Below, piece after piece: positions 47,725-56,098 of a DNA stretch of 64,000 bases. The notes beneath the pieces are model-generated. The model saw only the letters and a program-made list of their open reading frames with translations, ran no database searches and was not told the origin of the DNA. The position numbers were made by a program, and so were the translations under genes. This stretch comes from Chromohalobacter canadensis (GTDB lineage Bacteria; Pseudomonadota; Gammaproteobacteria; Pseudomonadales; Halomonadaceae): assembly GCF_029544075.1 (NCBI RefSeq), contig NZ_JAJQJH010000012.1, positions 1 to 64,000 of the forward strand, given 5' to 3'. Within the stretch, counting starts at the first letter, position 1. Each line of letters begins with the position of its first letter.

Positions 47725-47810
47725 CGGGGAGCTCCTGAACGTCGGGTTAATATGCCATGCTGCTGCGGTGAACATACATCAAGTCTACTCGAAAAATAGC
47801 GGAAGCCAGC

Positions 47811-48485
47811 ATGCTGGATAAATGGACGAACGCTTGGGTCGCGCCGGTACTGGCGCGCTGTGCCACTGACTTGGGGCGTCGCGGTATGACGCCGACTCAA
47901 CTGACGGTGGTCGGTTTTGCAATCGGCATGCTGGCGTTGCCGTTATTGGCCTATCAGGCCTATGGTCTGGCACTGGTGGCGATTGTCCTCAACCGCGTGT
48001 GTGACGGTCTGGATGGCGCCTTGGCGCGTCATCTGCAATATCAAAGCGATGCCGGTGGCTTTCTCGATATTGTCCTGGACTTCATCTTCTATGCCGCCGT
48101 GGTCTTGGGGTTTGCACTTGCCGACCCGGTGCAAAACGCCTTGCCCGCAGCCTTTTTGCTTTTCGCGTTCATGGGGACCGGTGCGTCGTTTCTGGCCTTT
48201 GCGATCGCCGCGTCACGCCATGGCTTGGAGCGGCCGCATTTTGAGCACAAGGCGTTTTACTATCTGGATGGCTTGACCGAAGGCACCGAGACGATCATTG
48301 CCTTCGTCGTGTTCTGCCTTTGGCCGGCATATTTCCCCTGGTGGGCGGTCTTCTTTGCGGTGGCGTGCCTAATCACGACAGCAATGCGCATCGGGGGAGG
48401 CTACCGTGCCTTGGCCAGGGCTGAAGGGGCATCCGAAGGGGCGCTCGAAAAAGGCGTTGGCTCATCGAAAGTCGAGCCAAGGTAG
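47811..48485 (+). CDS. CDP-alcohol phosphatidyltransferase
   Basis: The 224-residue integral membrane enzyme has the full CDP-alcohol motif, DGLDGALARHLQYQSDAGGF followed by LDIVLD, matching DxxDGxxARx8GxxxDxxxD. About six helices surround it. These enzymes join a CDP-lipid to an alcohol such as glycerol phosphate, serine or inositol. The acceptor is not evident, and PgsA or PssA identity is not supported. The C-terminal tail is hydrophilic. It ends before a bidirectional terminator shared with the FKBP gene. Confidence 0.88.
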   Translation: MLDKWTNAWVAPVLARCATDLGRRGMTPTQLTVVGFAIGMLALPLLAYQAYGLALVAIVLNRVCDGLDGALARHLQYQSDAGGFLDIVLDFIFYAAVVLGFALADPVQNALPAAFLLFAFMGTGASFLAFAIAASRHGLERPHFEHKAFYYLDGLTEGTETIIAFVVFCLWPAYFPWWAVFFAVACLITTAMRIGGGYRALARAEGASEGALEKGVGSSKVEPR

Positions 48486-48501
48486 GCGGAGCGTAGACAT
48501 G

Positions 48502-48530
48502 AAACGGGCGGCCCGCAGGCCGCCCGTTTT
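48502..48530. terminator. bidirectional intrinsic terminator
   Basis: ACGGGCGGC / GCCGCCCGT is flanked by AAA on the left and TTTT on the right. It can stop both the phosphatidyltransferase gene (plus) and the FKBP gene (minus). Confidence 0.82.
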
Positions 48531-48555
48531 CACGTCAGGTGTTGCGAAGGAGCGC

Positions 48556-49044
48556 TTAGTGCTCCTGTTCTTGCTCGCCTTCACCGTGTACGTGACCGTG
48601 TTCGGCTTCTTCCTCGGAAGCTTCACGCACTTCAGCGATCTCGACATCGAAATTCAGGGTCTGACCGGCCAGCGGATGGTTACCATCGACGGTGACGGTG
48701 TCGCCTTCGACCTGAGTGACCGTGACCATGAGCGGCCCACCTTGGGTCTGCGCTTGGAACTGCATGCCCGGTTGAATTTCGTCGACGCCCTGGAAGGCAT
48801 CGCGCGGCACTTCTTGCATCAGGCCGGGCTGTGTTTCACCGTAGCCTTCTGCCGGCTCGACGGTGACTTTGAGGTTCTCGCCGCTCTGACGGCCTTCCAG
48901 TTCCTTTTCCAGCCCTGGAATGATGTTGCCCGCGCCGTGCAGGTAAGTCAGAGGATCGCGGCCTTCCGAGCTGTCCAGCACTTCACCCTCGTTATTGGTG
49001 AGGGTGTAGTGGAAGGAAACCACGGAATTCTGGGCAATCTGCAT
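48556..49044 (-). CDS. slyD: SlyD-type FKBP peptidyl-prolyl isomerase
   Basis: SlyD is a cytoplasmic prolyl isomerase and chaperone that also carries nickel for hydrogenase maturation. The 162-residue product has an FKBP half (YLHGAGNIIPGLEKELEG), an inserted flap (about 72-125) with AEGYGETQPGLMQEVPRDAF, and then HPLAGQTLNFDVEIAEVREA. The tail is Glu- and His-rich (HGHVHGEGEQEQEH) but lacks the Cys-rich run of E. coli SlyD, so the metal capacity is probably lower. Confidence 0.9.
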   Translation of the reverse strand: MQIAQNSVVSFHYTLTNNEGEVLDSSEGRDPLTYLHGAGNIIPGLEKELEGRQSGENLKVTVEPAEGYGETQPGLMQEVPRDAFQGVDEIQPGMQFQAQTQGGPLMVTVTQVEGDTVTVDGNHPLAGQTLNFDVEIAEVREASEEEAEHGHVHGEGEQEQEH

Positions 49045-49310
49045 GTTGAAGACCTTTCTGGGTGTATGTCGCTACCCATGGTAACGCGCTCACCCAAGTG
49101 TGTCAGGGGCCTCTCGGGGTTTTCATATGCCCTTTGAGTTGCATGACGACACTTCAAGGTGCATCGGGAACGAATTCGCCGCCGAACGGTCTCTTGAGTA
49201 GCGCCCTGCGTCAGGACGTCGCGCCGGTTGCGCGGTAAGGGGGGTGGCGGTACCCTGCCGTCAATTGGTGTAATTGAAAGACTACCGACGTTGCCTATCA
49301 GGAGGCCAAC

Positions 49311-49595
49311 ATGACCGTAACGCTGATCTGGCTGATCGCTTTCGCCGTGATTCTTTTCCTGGCGCTGCGTGCGTGGGACGGCTCTCTCGGAAAGGTGGTC
49401 ATGCGCCGCATCCCGGCGGCGTTGCAGCTGGACGGTGACGATCGCTGGGTGTGGAGTATTGCCTTGGCCGTGTTGGGCGCCACTTTTATCGTCAATCCGA
49501 TCTCGATGTTATTGACGTTGATCATCCTGGCGCTTTTTTACTGGATCGCCAAGCGCGTGGGATGCTGGCTGATGCGCCGCGTCAAGTTACATTGA
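49311..49595 (+). CDS. small membrane protein of unknown function
   Basis: The 94-residue product has an N-terminal helix (about 3-20) and two helices near 45-80. The loop between them is basic (KVVMRRIPAALQLDGDDRW), and the protein ends in RRVKLH. AGGAGG lies 6 nt before the ATG. I do not recognise the family. The 266-nt gap upstream holds a weak sigma-E-like match at 49,167-49,194. Confidence 0.65.
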   Translation: MTVTLIWLIAFAVILFLALRAWDGSLGKVVMRRIPAALQLDGDDRWVWSIALAVLGATFIVNPISMLLTLIILALFYWIAKRVGCWLMRRVKLH

Positions 49596-49620
49596 CGAAA
49601 AGCTGTTCTGCGTTAGATCG

Positions 49621-49642
49621 ATGCCCCGCTGATGCGGGGCAT
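49621..49642. terminator. hairpin between convergent genes
   Basis: ATGCCCCGC-TGAT-GCGGGGCAT is a perfect nine-pair hairpin between the small membrane protein gene and the end of the lpxR-like gene. No T-run follows, so it is only a probable terminator. Confidence 0.45.
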
Positions 49643-49656
49643 TGTCGTCGGGGACG

Positions 49657-50646
49657 TCACAGCCATAGCGAAAGCGTCAATGAGCCGAATTGGTCATTTT
49701 CGTCTTGGGCTTCGAATTCATCGGTTCGCCAGACGCTGGTGTAGGTGAGCTGCCAGCTGTCCCACGTCAAGGCGATACCGGCTAGCGCATCGCCGACCCA
49801 TTGCCGGCGGTCTACTGAGTGGCTGTCCTCGAAGGTATTGCCATCCAGCAGCAGGTTATGAGCCATGAAGCGGCCCTCAAGGCTCGCGAACGCATACCAG
49901 TTGAAACCTTGGCCGGGTGTGAAATGGCTTCTACCGCTTTGGGCGGGGGCTACGGCAGGCATGCCGGCGCTATTTTGTAGGTTATCGCCAATACGCAGGC
50001 CCACGCCGCTTGCGGCATACGTATACAGGTTGCCGAGGGCAAAGCCGGCGTTGGGGCCATACTCCACGTCCAGGTTACCGAGCGAGTCTTGCAGCCACCA
50101 ACTGCGCTTGTAGGTCAGGTTCAGCACCGGTTCGTTATGAATCTGGTTCGACCAGCCGTTGGGTTCGTCGCTACCGATGAGGTGATGAAAGTTCTTCTGT
50201 ATGGCTTTCCCCCCCGATGCCGGCCCCACGATGCCGGCGTCGAAGTGGAGATCGTCCGCCTGGCGCCAGCCGCTGTACTGGCGGTCATCGAAGAGTGACA
50301 CGCCAGCATAGAGCAGGCCCGCGTAGGGACGGTCGTTCTCGACGAGGTCTGAGCGGTCGATGTCGTTGGGTGTGTAGATCTGCTGCCCGGCGCGATAAGC
50401 CACGCCGTCGAGCTCCGTGCCCGACCAGCCGGGCACGGCGTCGGCGAGGCGTCGTGTCCAATGTCTTTCGTCGGGTGTGAATGACCAGTTTATTTCCAGT
50501 CCATTGGTGTAATGCCCGTCGTCGCCGCTGGCGAACAGATCATTTTCGCTCTTGATCGTAAGCATTCCGTCAGCCAGCACGGGACTGGAGAATGTCGCAA
50601 AGGCGAGGGCCGAGGCGAGGTAACCGAGCGTGCGTCCTGTGTTCAT
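49657..50646 (-). CDS. LpxR-type lipid A 3'-O-deacylase
   Basis: LpxR-family outer-membrane barrels remove the 3'-acyloxyacyl group from lipid A. The 329-residue product has a signal peptide (about 1-25), then LTIKSENDLFASGDDGHYTN, whose Asn-Asp pair and Thr match the Salmonella LpxR active-site pattern. HHLIGSDEPNGWSNQIHNEP carries the later His/Glu motif. It ends in LTLSLWL, a typical barrel C-terminus with terminal hydrophobic residues. The gene faces a gap with an inverted repeat. Confidence 0.85.
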   Translation of the reverse strand: MNTGRTLGYLASALAFATFSSPVLADGMLTIKSENDLFASGDDGHYTNGLEINWSFTPDERHWTRRLADAVPGWSGTELDGVAYRAGQQIYTPNDIDRSDLVENDRPYAGLLYAGVSLFDDRQYSGWRQADDLHFDAGIVGPASGGKAIQKNFHHLIGSDEPNGWSNQIHNEPVLNLTYKRSWWLQDSLGNLDVEYGPNAGFALGNLYTYAASGVGLRIGDNLQNSAGMPAVAPAQSGRSHFTPGQGFNWYAFASLEGRFMAHNLLLDGNTFEDSHSVDRRQWVGDALAGIALTWDSWQLTYTSVWRTDEFEAQDENDQFGSLTLSLWL

Positions 50647-50679
50647 GAGACGATTTTCCTATCCGTAGCGTATCACGTC

Positions 50680-50697
50680 ACATACGATAGCGTATGT
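50680..50697. promoter_or_regulatory. inverted repeat upstream of the lpxR-like gene
   Basis: ACATACG-ATAG-CGTATGT is a perfect seven-base dyad about 34-51 nt before the lpxR-like start. The octamer TAGCGTAT occurs both in it and at 50,666-50,673. This looks like an operator with a half-site repeat; no regulator is adjacent. Confidence 0.4.
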
Positions 50698-50732
50698 AAG
50701 CGATGTCGGGTAGGGAAATTTGGCCCTGCTAA

Positions 50733-50765
50733 TGCCGCCCGGGTCACGAAAACACTCGGGCGGCA
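50733..50765 (-). terminator. weak hairpin after the glycine-zipper lipoprotein gene
   Basis: TGCCGCCCG and CGGGCGGCA pair across a 15-base loop, just past the stop of the minus-strand lipoprotein gene. There is no T-run, so terminator function is uncertain. Confidence 0.35.
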
Positions 50766-50795
50766 CATGCTAGCTTGGTAATCGCTTACTGGCGA

Positions 50796-51263
50796 TCAAT
50801 AAGGCGCGACACTCAGATTGGCTCCACTGCCCACCATGCGTACTTTCTGTCCTACTTGCCAGTTGCGGTCAGCTTTCTGGACCACGACGACGGAATCGCC
50901 GCTATCGCGCCGGATTTCTATCTCCCAGGCCTGCGTACGATTGGCGGCATCTTCGACCTTGCTGCCAGCGACGCTACCGCCGATGGCGCCAGCTGCCGTA
51001 GCGATGGTGCGTCCAGACCCACCGCCGACTTGGTTTCCGAGCAAGCCACCCAGCACGGCGCCGCCTAGGCCACCCAGAATGCCTTCGTTCTGATCGCCGG
51101 CTTGAATCTGCACCTGGCGCACCGACGTGATAGTGCCGTAAGTCACCGACTGCGCGGTTTCGGCTTGCCCGCTGCGATAGACATCACCGGAATAAGGTGA
51201 AGTGTTGGCACATCCGGCGAGTGCCAATGACCCGATAAGTGCTAAAGGAAGTAGTGCTTTCAT
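50796..51263 (-). CDS. glycine-zipper 2TM lipoprotein (SlyB-like)
   Basis: The 155-residue protein has a lipoprotein signal with lipobox LALAGC and a central glycine-zipper pair (GILGGLGGAVLGGLLGNQ, then GAIGGSVAGS) at about residues 62-105. The C-terminal domain has WEIEIRRDSGDSVVVVQ. This is the SlyB/PcpY/17-kDa antigen type, an outer-membrane lipoprotein linked to PhoP-controlled envelope integrity. A GGAGG site precedes the start. Whether it is true SlyB is not certain. Confidence 0.87.
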   Translation of the reverse strand: MKALLPLALIGSLALAGCANTSPYSGDVYRSGQAETAQSVTYGTITSVRQVQIQAGDQNEGILGGLGGAVLGGLLGNQVGGGSGRTIATAAGAIGGSVAGSKVEDAANRTQAWEIEIRRDSGDSVVVVQKADRNWQVGQKVRMVGSGANLSVAPY

Positions 51264-51372
51264 GCGACCTCCGTTACTTTCATGCTGTTTGAAAACAGCG
51301 TTCTCAAACTATTCTAGCGCGTTGATACGATACCGGCCAGTGCTGGCGACGAAGATGCGCCACTGCGCTGCG

Positions 51373-51837
51373 TTAATCGCCTGGCTGCCGATAATGGTAG
51401 ACGAGTCGCTCATCCTTGCGAGGTCCCACGATATGCCATTCGAGTCGAAAGCCGTGGGGCTCGAAGGTGAGACGGGCCTGGTAGGTATCAGCACCGCAGA
51501 GATGTGGCGACTTGCTGGTCAATGTGGTCGCCGAGTCGGCGACGAGGTCGAATAGCCAGACCGCAGCGTCGGGGCCCCGGCGCTCGTGATAGAGCGCGAT
51601 ATGATCAGGATGAAGGTCCCAGCGATAGACATTGCGAAACGCTACCTCGCGGGATTGACCTTGAGGCAGAAAATGGCCTTGTTCGACGAAGCGTACCCAG
51701 TCGGTGTGTCTCTCGGGCGCTACCGTTCCTGCACCTTGACCGGACCAGGCCACTTCGGAGGCATGCCCCGAGCGAGACGTGAAGCTCAATCGGTGGATAC
51801 TAGGCAAGAGACGTGTCAGGCGTATAATGGAAGTCAA
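51373..51837 (-). CDS. DUF6314 family protein
   Basis: The 154-residue soluble protein ends with HLCGADTYQARLTF and WHIVGPRKDERLVYHYR, the signature of DUF6314, a small beta-rich family without known function. The centre has VYRWDLHPDHIALYHERRG. The start is unclear: TTG 51837 gives MTSIIRLTRLL but has no good ribosome site, and internal TTG codons (51804, 51789) would open a wider gap to the divergent EamA gene, which begins 29 nt away. Confidence 0.72.
   Translation of the reverse strand: MTSIIRLTRLLPSIHRLSFTSRSGHASEVAWSGQGAGTVAPERHTDWVRFVEQGHFLPQGQSREVAFRNVYRWDLHPDHIALYHERRGPDAAVWLFDLVADSATTLTSKSPHLCGADTYQARLTFEPHGFRLEWHIVGPRKDERLVYHYRQPGD
51823..51828 (+). promoter_or_regulatory. -10 box candidate for the EamA transporter gene
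   Basis: A perfect TATAAT hexamer lies 38-43 nt before the EamA start. No convincing -35 box was found 16-18 nt upstream. It falls inside the longest reading of the divergent DUF6314 gene, which argues for a shorter DUF6314 start. Confidence 0.35.
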
Positions 51838-51865
51838 CTTATATAAATCCGAAGGTTAACTATAA

Positions 51866-52741
51866 ATGGGATATTTGATTGGCGTGACGACGCTCTGGGC
51901 ATTTTCTTTCAGCCTGATCGGCGTCTACCTCTCTGGCCAGGTCGATAGTTATTTCGCGGTGCTCACCCGCATTGGGTTGGCGGCGCTGGTCTTTCTGATC
52001 TGGCTACGTCCGCGACATTTGCCGCTCGAGCATGTATTGGGACTGATGGCCATTGGCGCTGTGCAACTGGGAGCGATGTATATTGGTTTCTATCAGTCGT
52101 TTCTGTTGTTGAGCGTGCCGGAAGTCTTGCTGTTCACGATCTTCACACCACTTTATATCACCTTGATCGACGACATACTCAAGGGGCGCTTTACGCCATT
52201 CTATCTGCTCACTGCTGCGCTTGCCGTGTTCGGGGCGGCGGTCATTCGTTACGCTGACATCAGCGACGCCTATTGGGCCGGGTTCCTGGTCGTACAGAGC
52301 TCGAACCTATGCTTCGCCGTGGGGCAGGTCGCTTATCGTCATTTGGCGCCGCGCTTGCCACAGGAGGTAGCGCATCGCCATGTCTTCGGCTGGTTCTACC
52401 TGGGAGCGTTGTGTGTGGCGTTACCGGCGTTCTGGCTGTTTGGCGATACCACGGCGTTGCCGACGACCTCGCTACAGTGGGGCGTCTTGCTATGGCTGGG
52501 CGTCGTTGCATCGGGGCTTGGTTACTTCCTCTGGAACAAGGGGGCTTGTCGAGTCGATGCTGGGACGCTGGCGATCATGAACAATGCGCTGGTGCCCGCC
52601 GGGTTGCTGGTCAATCTGCTAATCTGGAACCGCGACGCGGATGTGCCGCGTCTGATGTTGGGCGGGGGAATATTGCTGGCCTCGTTACTGATCAATACTT
52701 GGTGGCGCCGGCGTCATCAGGCGTCGCTTGGTATTACTTGA
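51866..52741 (+). CDS. EamA/DMT family transporter
   Basis: The 291-residue protein has ten membrane helices in two EamA repeats. It begins MGYLIGVTTLWAFSFSLIGV, and the second repeat ends GYFLWNKGACRVDAGTLAIM. The sequence resembles the enterobacterial and Vibrio carboxylate/amino-acid/amine transporters, with YigM-like biotin transporters as another possibility. The substrate is not established. It has no operon partner. Confidence 0.82.
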   Translation: MGYLIGVTTLWAFSFSLIGVYLSGQVDSYFAVLTRIGLAALVFLIWLRPRHLPLEHVLGLMAIGAVQLGAMYIGFYQSFLLLSVPEVLLFTIFTPLYITLIDDILKGRFTPFYLLTAALAVFGAAVIRYADISDAYWAGFLVVQSSNLCFAVGQVAYRHLAPRLPQEVAHRHVFGWFYLGALCVALPAFWLFGDTTALPTTSLQWGVLLWLGVVASGLGYFLWNKGACRVDAGTLAIMNNALVPAGLLVNLLIWNRDADVPRLMLGGGILLASLLINTWWRRRHQASLGIT

Positions 52742-52835
52742 TCGCGTTGCGGCCGCCTGTTGAGCCAGGCGGCTCTAAACCCGGACGACGTTTCGTGTTT
52801 TCATGGTGATGACGCCTTTCGTTCAGGACATCTTC

Positions 52836-54512
52836 ATGAAGCATTCTTTGTTATCGCGTTACGGTTTTTTCACGGTGTGCTGTGTGATCACGCTGGTGAC
52901 GACGCTCATGGCCATACAGTGGCATGGTGTGTGGCTGGTGCCGTTGGTGAGTGGCGTACTGGTACTCGTGGGTATTGCCGATCTTTCACAGCGTGGATAT
53001 GCGGTACGTCGCAATTACCCGATCATTGGTAACTTGCGTTATGTCTTTCAGGCATTACGTCCGGAGTTGCGTCAGTATCTTTTCGAGGCTGATACCGAGC
53101 AGCTGCCGTTTTCCCATGTGCAGCGTAGTTTAGTCTACCAGCGAGCGCGCCAGCATAACGATGCCAAGCCCTTCGGGACCCTGCGCGATGTCTACGCCAA
53201 TGCCTATGAGTACATCGGTCATTCGATGGAAACGGCATCTGTGGCAGAGCCGGACGATTTTCGTCTGACCATCGGTAACGGCCAGTGCGCCCAGCCTTAT
53301 GAGATTTCGCTATTCAATATCTCGGCGATGAGTTTCGGTGCATTGAGCGCTAATGCGATTCGCGCCCTCAACAAGGGCGCCCGGCTTGGACGCTTCGCGC
53401 ATGACACTGGGGAAGGGGGTATCAGTCCGTATCATCGCGAACATGGCGGTGATCTGATCTGGGAACTCGGCAGTGGTTATTTCGGCTGTCGTACGCCGGC
53501 TGGAGAGTTTGACCCGAAACGCTTCGCCGAGCAGGCCAGCGATGCGCAGGTCAAGATGATCGAGGTCAAGCTCAGCCAAGGTGCCAAGCCCGGTCACGGA
53601 GGGCTGCTTCCGGCGGACAAGATTACCCCGGAAATCGCCCAGACGCGGGAGATCCCTCAAGGCGAGGATTGTCTCTCGCCGGCCAGCCATCCGGCGTTCT
53701 CGACGCCGCTCGAGATGCTTGATTTCATCGCGCAATTGCGTGAGCTTTCCGGCGGCAAGCCGGTCGGCTTCAAGCTGTGTCTCGGCCAACCCTGGCAGTT
53801 CATGGCCATCGTCAAGGCAATGCTTGAAACCGAGGTTGTGCCCGATTTCATCGTCGTCGATGGCAGTGAAGGGGGCACGGGCGCAGCTCCGGTCGAGTTC
53901 TCCGATCATCTGGGAGCGCCACTGCGTGAAGGGATCTTGTTCGTGCATAACACGCTGGTCGGCGTAGGGTTGCGTGAGCAGGTTCACCTCGGAGCGAGCG
54001 GCAAGATCATCAGCGCTTTCGATATCGCTCGGGTCATGGCAATGGGTGCCGATTGGGTTAATGCCGCACGTGGGTACATGTTTGCGCTGGGCTGTATTCA
54101 ATCGCAAAGTTGCCATACCAACCGCTGCCCGACGGGAGTGGCCACCCAAGACCCGCTACGTCAGAAAGCATTGGTGGTCGGCGACAAGGCCGAGCAGGTG
54201 TATCACTTTCATCACAATACCCTGCATGCCCTGGCAGAGATGATCGCCGCGGCGGGGCTGACGCGCCCGTGGCAGATCACCCCGGACCACCTCGTGCACC
54301 GGGTCTCGGAAAACGAGGTGAAGCTATTCTCTCATCTACATCCGTTTCTGGAGCCTGGCGAGTTGTTGCGCGACCCCGGTCAGCGCCCGTTCTATGGGCG
54401 TATTTGGCGCATGGCGCAGGCCAAGAGCTTCGCCCCCATGCAGGTGGCTGATGCAGGATTTGACCGACCGGGGCGTGTCCCTGGTGCGCTTCGCCCCCAT
54501 GCAGGTGGCTGA
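52836..54512 (+). CDS. FMN-binding glutamate-synthase-like protein, altered C-terminus
   Basis: The 558-residue protein has two N-terminal membrane helices (about residues 8-50) and a GltS-type FMN barrel with LFNISAMSFGALSANAIRALN, HDTGEGGISPYH, GSEGGTGAAP and SCHTNRCPTGVATQDP, the last supplying Fe-S cysteines. Such stand-alone domains are annotated as glutamate synthase family but lack the amidotransferase part, and their real substrate is unknown. ATG 52836 has AGGA upstream; 52803 is an alternative. A 29-bp direct repeat shifts the final 20 residues (see findings). Confidence 0.85.
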   Translation: MKHSLLSRYGFFTVCCVITLVTTLMAIQWHGVWLVPLVSGVLVLVGIADLSQRGYAVRRNYPIIGNLRYVFQALRPELRQYLFEADTEQLPFSHVQRSLVYQRARQHNDAKPFGTLRDVYANAYEYIGHSMETASVAEPDDFRLTIGNGQCAQPYEISLFNISAMSFGALSANAIRALNKGARLGRFAHDTGEGGISPYHREHGGDLIWELGSGYFGCRTPAGEFDPKRFAEQASDAQVKMIEVKLSQGAKPGHGGLLPADKITPEIAQTREIPQGEDCLSPASHPAFSTPLEMLDFIAQLRELSGGKPVGFKLCLGQPWQFMAIVKAMLETEVVPDFIVVDGSEGGTGAAPVEFSDHLGAPLREGILFVHNTLVGVGLREQVHLGASGKIISAFDIARVMAMGADWVNAARGYMFALGCIQSQSCHTNRCPTGVATQDPLRQKALVVGDKAEQVYHFHHNTLHALAEMIAAAGLTRPWQITPDHLVHRVSENEVKLFSHLHPFLEPGELLRDPGQRPFYGRIWRMAQAKSFAPMQVADAGFDRPGRVPGALRPHAGG

Positions 54513-54516
54513 TGCA
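54427..54516 (+). repeat. 29-bp direct repeat at a gene end
   Basis: The same 29 bases occur at 54,427-54,455 and 54,488-54,516, an offset of 61 bp that is not a multiple of three. The 32 bases between them do not match the sequence after the second copy. Both copies lie in or just past the 3' end of the glutamate-synthase-like gene. Confidence 0.9.
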
Positions 54517-54549
54517 ACGAGTGGGTCGACGGCCGCGTAGAGGCATTTT

Positions 54550-54990
54550 TCAGGCGTCATGACGGTGCTGGTGCGGCTCGGGGGCGGCCTTGCCGTTGGC
54601 GAAGGCGGTTAGGATCGTGCATTGTGTGGCTGCGTGCGGGCCGCCGCAGCAGGCATCGGTCAGGTGGGCCAGCGCCTGGCGCATGTGATGCAATTCCGCG
54701 AGGCGTGCGTCGATAGCGGCGAGTTTGTCCTCGGCAACACGCTTGACCTCTTCGCAGGTGTGCGCATCGGCATCGACCTGCAGCGAGAGCAGCTCACGAA
54801 TGTCGGCCAGGGTAAAGCCCAGACGCTTGGCGCGCAGGATGAAATGTAGGCGCTCGAGGTTGTCCGCAGCGTAGTAGCGATAGCCGTTGTCGCCGCGTTG
54901 GGCATCCGGGAGTAATCCTTCCTTTTCGTAGTAGCGCAACGTATCGACGCTGACGCCGCTACGCTCGGCCAGTTCTCCGATCCGTAGCAT
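54550..54990 (-). CDS. zntR: MerR family zinc-responsive regulator ZntR
   Basis: ZntR senses zinc and twists the promoter of zinc exporter genes. The 146-residue product has the MerR helix-turn-helix (MLRIGELAERSGVSVDTLRYYE), a long dimerisation helix, then the metal ligands in DAHTCEEVK and DACCGGPHAATQCTIL, as in E. coli ZntR. The C-terminus is His-rich (EPHQHRHDA). No exporter gene such as zntA is adjacent. It lies 15 nt downstream of the DUF1853 gene and is probably co-transcribed. Confidence 0.85.
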   Translation of the reverse strand: MLRIGELAERSGVSVDTLRYYEKEGLLPDAQRGDNGYRYYAADNLERLHFILRAKRLGFTLADIRELLSLQVDADAHTCEEVKRVAEDKLAAIDARLAELHHMRQALAHLTDACCGGPHAATQCTILTAFANGKAAPEPHQHRHDA

Positions 54991-55005
54991 GGTGGGCTCT
55001 CCTCC

Positions 55006-56061
55006 TCATATAGTGGACGTAATGGGTGGCAGTGGCAGGCTTCGCGGCCAGTCATCGGGTACGATGAAAAAACGCCGCTGGGTGCCGTCGGGCGCTTGCA
55101 GATGATATTGCTGTGGCGCGCCGGTACCCGTGAAGTGTGTCTCGAGTTCGGCGTCTACGCTCTCTAGCGAGCGATAGGACTCGCCCCCGGGAAGCGCAAG
55201 CCAATGTGGCTTGTGAAGCGGGGCGCCCAGGGTCCCCGTTGGCAAGTTGTCACGCAGTATCGGCCAGTCTTGCCATGGCAGCCAATTGCCATGCGTGGCG
55301 GTGGTGTGTGCCGGGTGCGGTGCCGCTATCGTGATGGGCCAAGGATAAAAGAGCATCCCGAGCATGGCTGCTCGCTGCCGAAGTGATCTTGGGTCAATAG
55401 CCAGCGCGTTCAAGCGTGCCATCGAGCGCGGATGATGTGCCAGGGGCAACTGATGATGATCAGTATGGGCATGCTTGCGCGCCAGCGAGTCGACGCAGCC
55501 GGGGCCGATCCAGCGTGCCGGGTTGCGTTCGTCGCCGGGTCCTTCGCGAAGGCCCAGATAATACTTGATGGCCAATTCAAGATGGATGGGCTGTCCCTGT
55601 CGATCGGCATAGATCACATCTAGCTCACCGAGGGTGCGGCTGGCCTCGTGAATCGCGATGTTGGTGGCCAGTAGGTGAGTTGCCGGGGCAAGGTCGAGAA
55701 GGGCGTGCCAGAGGCGCTCATGATAATGCCCCAGACGTCGCGGTGGCGTCGCGCCGATATACGATATGAGCCGTTGTGGTTCGGCGTCGAGTGCATGCAG
55801 CCAAGCCTTTCTGCACGAAGCGTCTTCAAGCCCGAGCTCCTCGAGTGTCGGCCGGCCCGGGTAATCGCTGTCGATGATATCCGGTGCATGCAATAGCCAA
55901 GCGAGATCACGCACCCAGGGGTGGTCAAACGATGCCCATTCGTCTTCCAGCGCGGGCATGGCGGCATCGAGCAGTGCTTGCGTCATTTCGTCGTCATGTG
56001 TAAGGCGCCTGTCGTCAACTGATATGCTTTTTTCATACTTATCTGAATCTGTACTCTCCAT
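55006..56061 (-). CDS. DUF1853 family protein
   Basis: The 351-residue soluble protein has RDLAWLLHAPDII near residue 55, LGHYHERLWHALLDLAPATH and the signature RTLGELDVIYADRQGQPIHL then ELAIKYYLG. That Glu/Asp/Lys arrangement is reminiscent of PD-(D/E)XK nuclease folds, but this is only an impression. AGGGG precedes the ATG at 56061. A longer frame starts at 56154, but would run into the divergent MocR gene. Function is unknown; it forms an operon with zntR. Confidence 0.8.
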   Translation of the reverse strand: MESTDSDKYEKSISVDDRRLTHDDEMTQALLDAAMPALEDEWASFDHPWVRDLAWLLHAPDIIDSDYPGRPTLEELGLEDASCRKAWLHALDAEPQRLISYIGATPPRRLGHYHERLWHALLDLAPATHLLATNIAIHEASRTLGELDVIYADRQGQPIHLELAIKYYLGLREGPGDERNPARWIGPGCVDSLARKHAHTDHHQLPLAHHPRSMARLNALAIDPRSLRQRAAMLGMLFYPWPITIAAPHPAHTTATHGNWLPWQDWPILRDNLPTGTLGAPLHKPHWLALPGGESYRSLESVDAELETHFTGTGAPQQYHLQAPDGTQRRFFIVPDDWPRSLPLPPITSTI

Positions 56062-56072
56062 GGTATTCCCCT

Positions 56073-56098
56073 GACAATATCTCCAGTTGCAAGACAAT
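56073..56098. promoter_or_regulatory. direct GACAAT repeats before the MocR gene
   Basis: GACAAT occurs at 56,073-56,078 and 56,093-56,098, 20 bp apart and about two DNA turns, in the 91-nt gap between the divergent DUF1853 and MocR genes. MocR-type regulators often bind direct repeats next to their own genes, so this is a candidate site. Confidence 0.35.
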
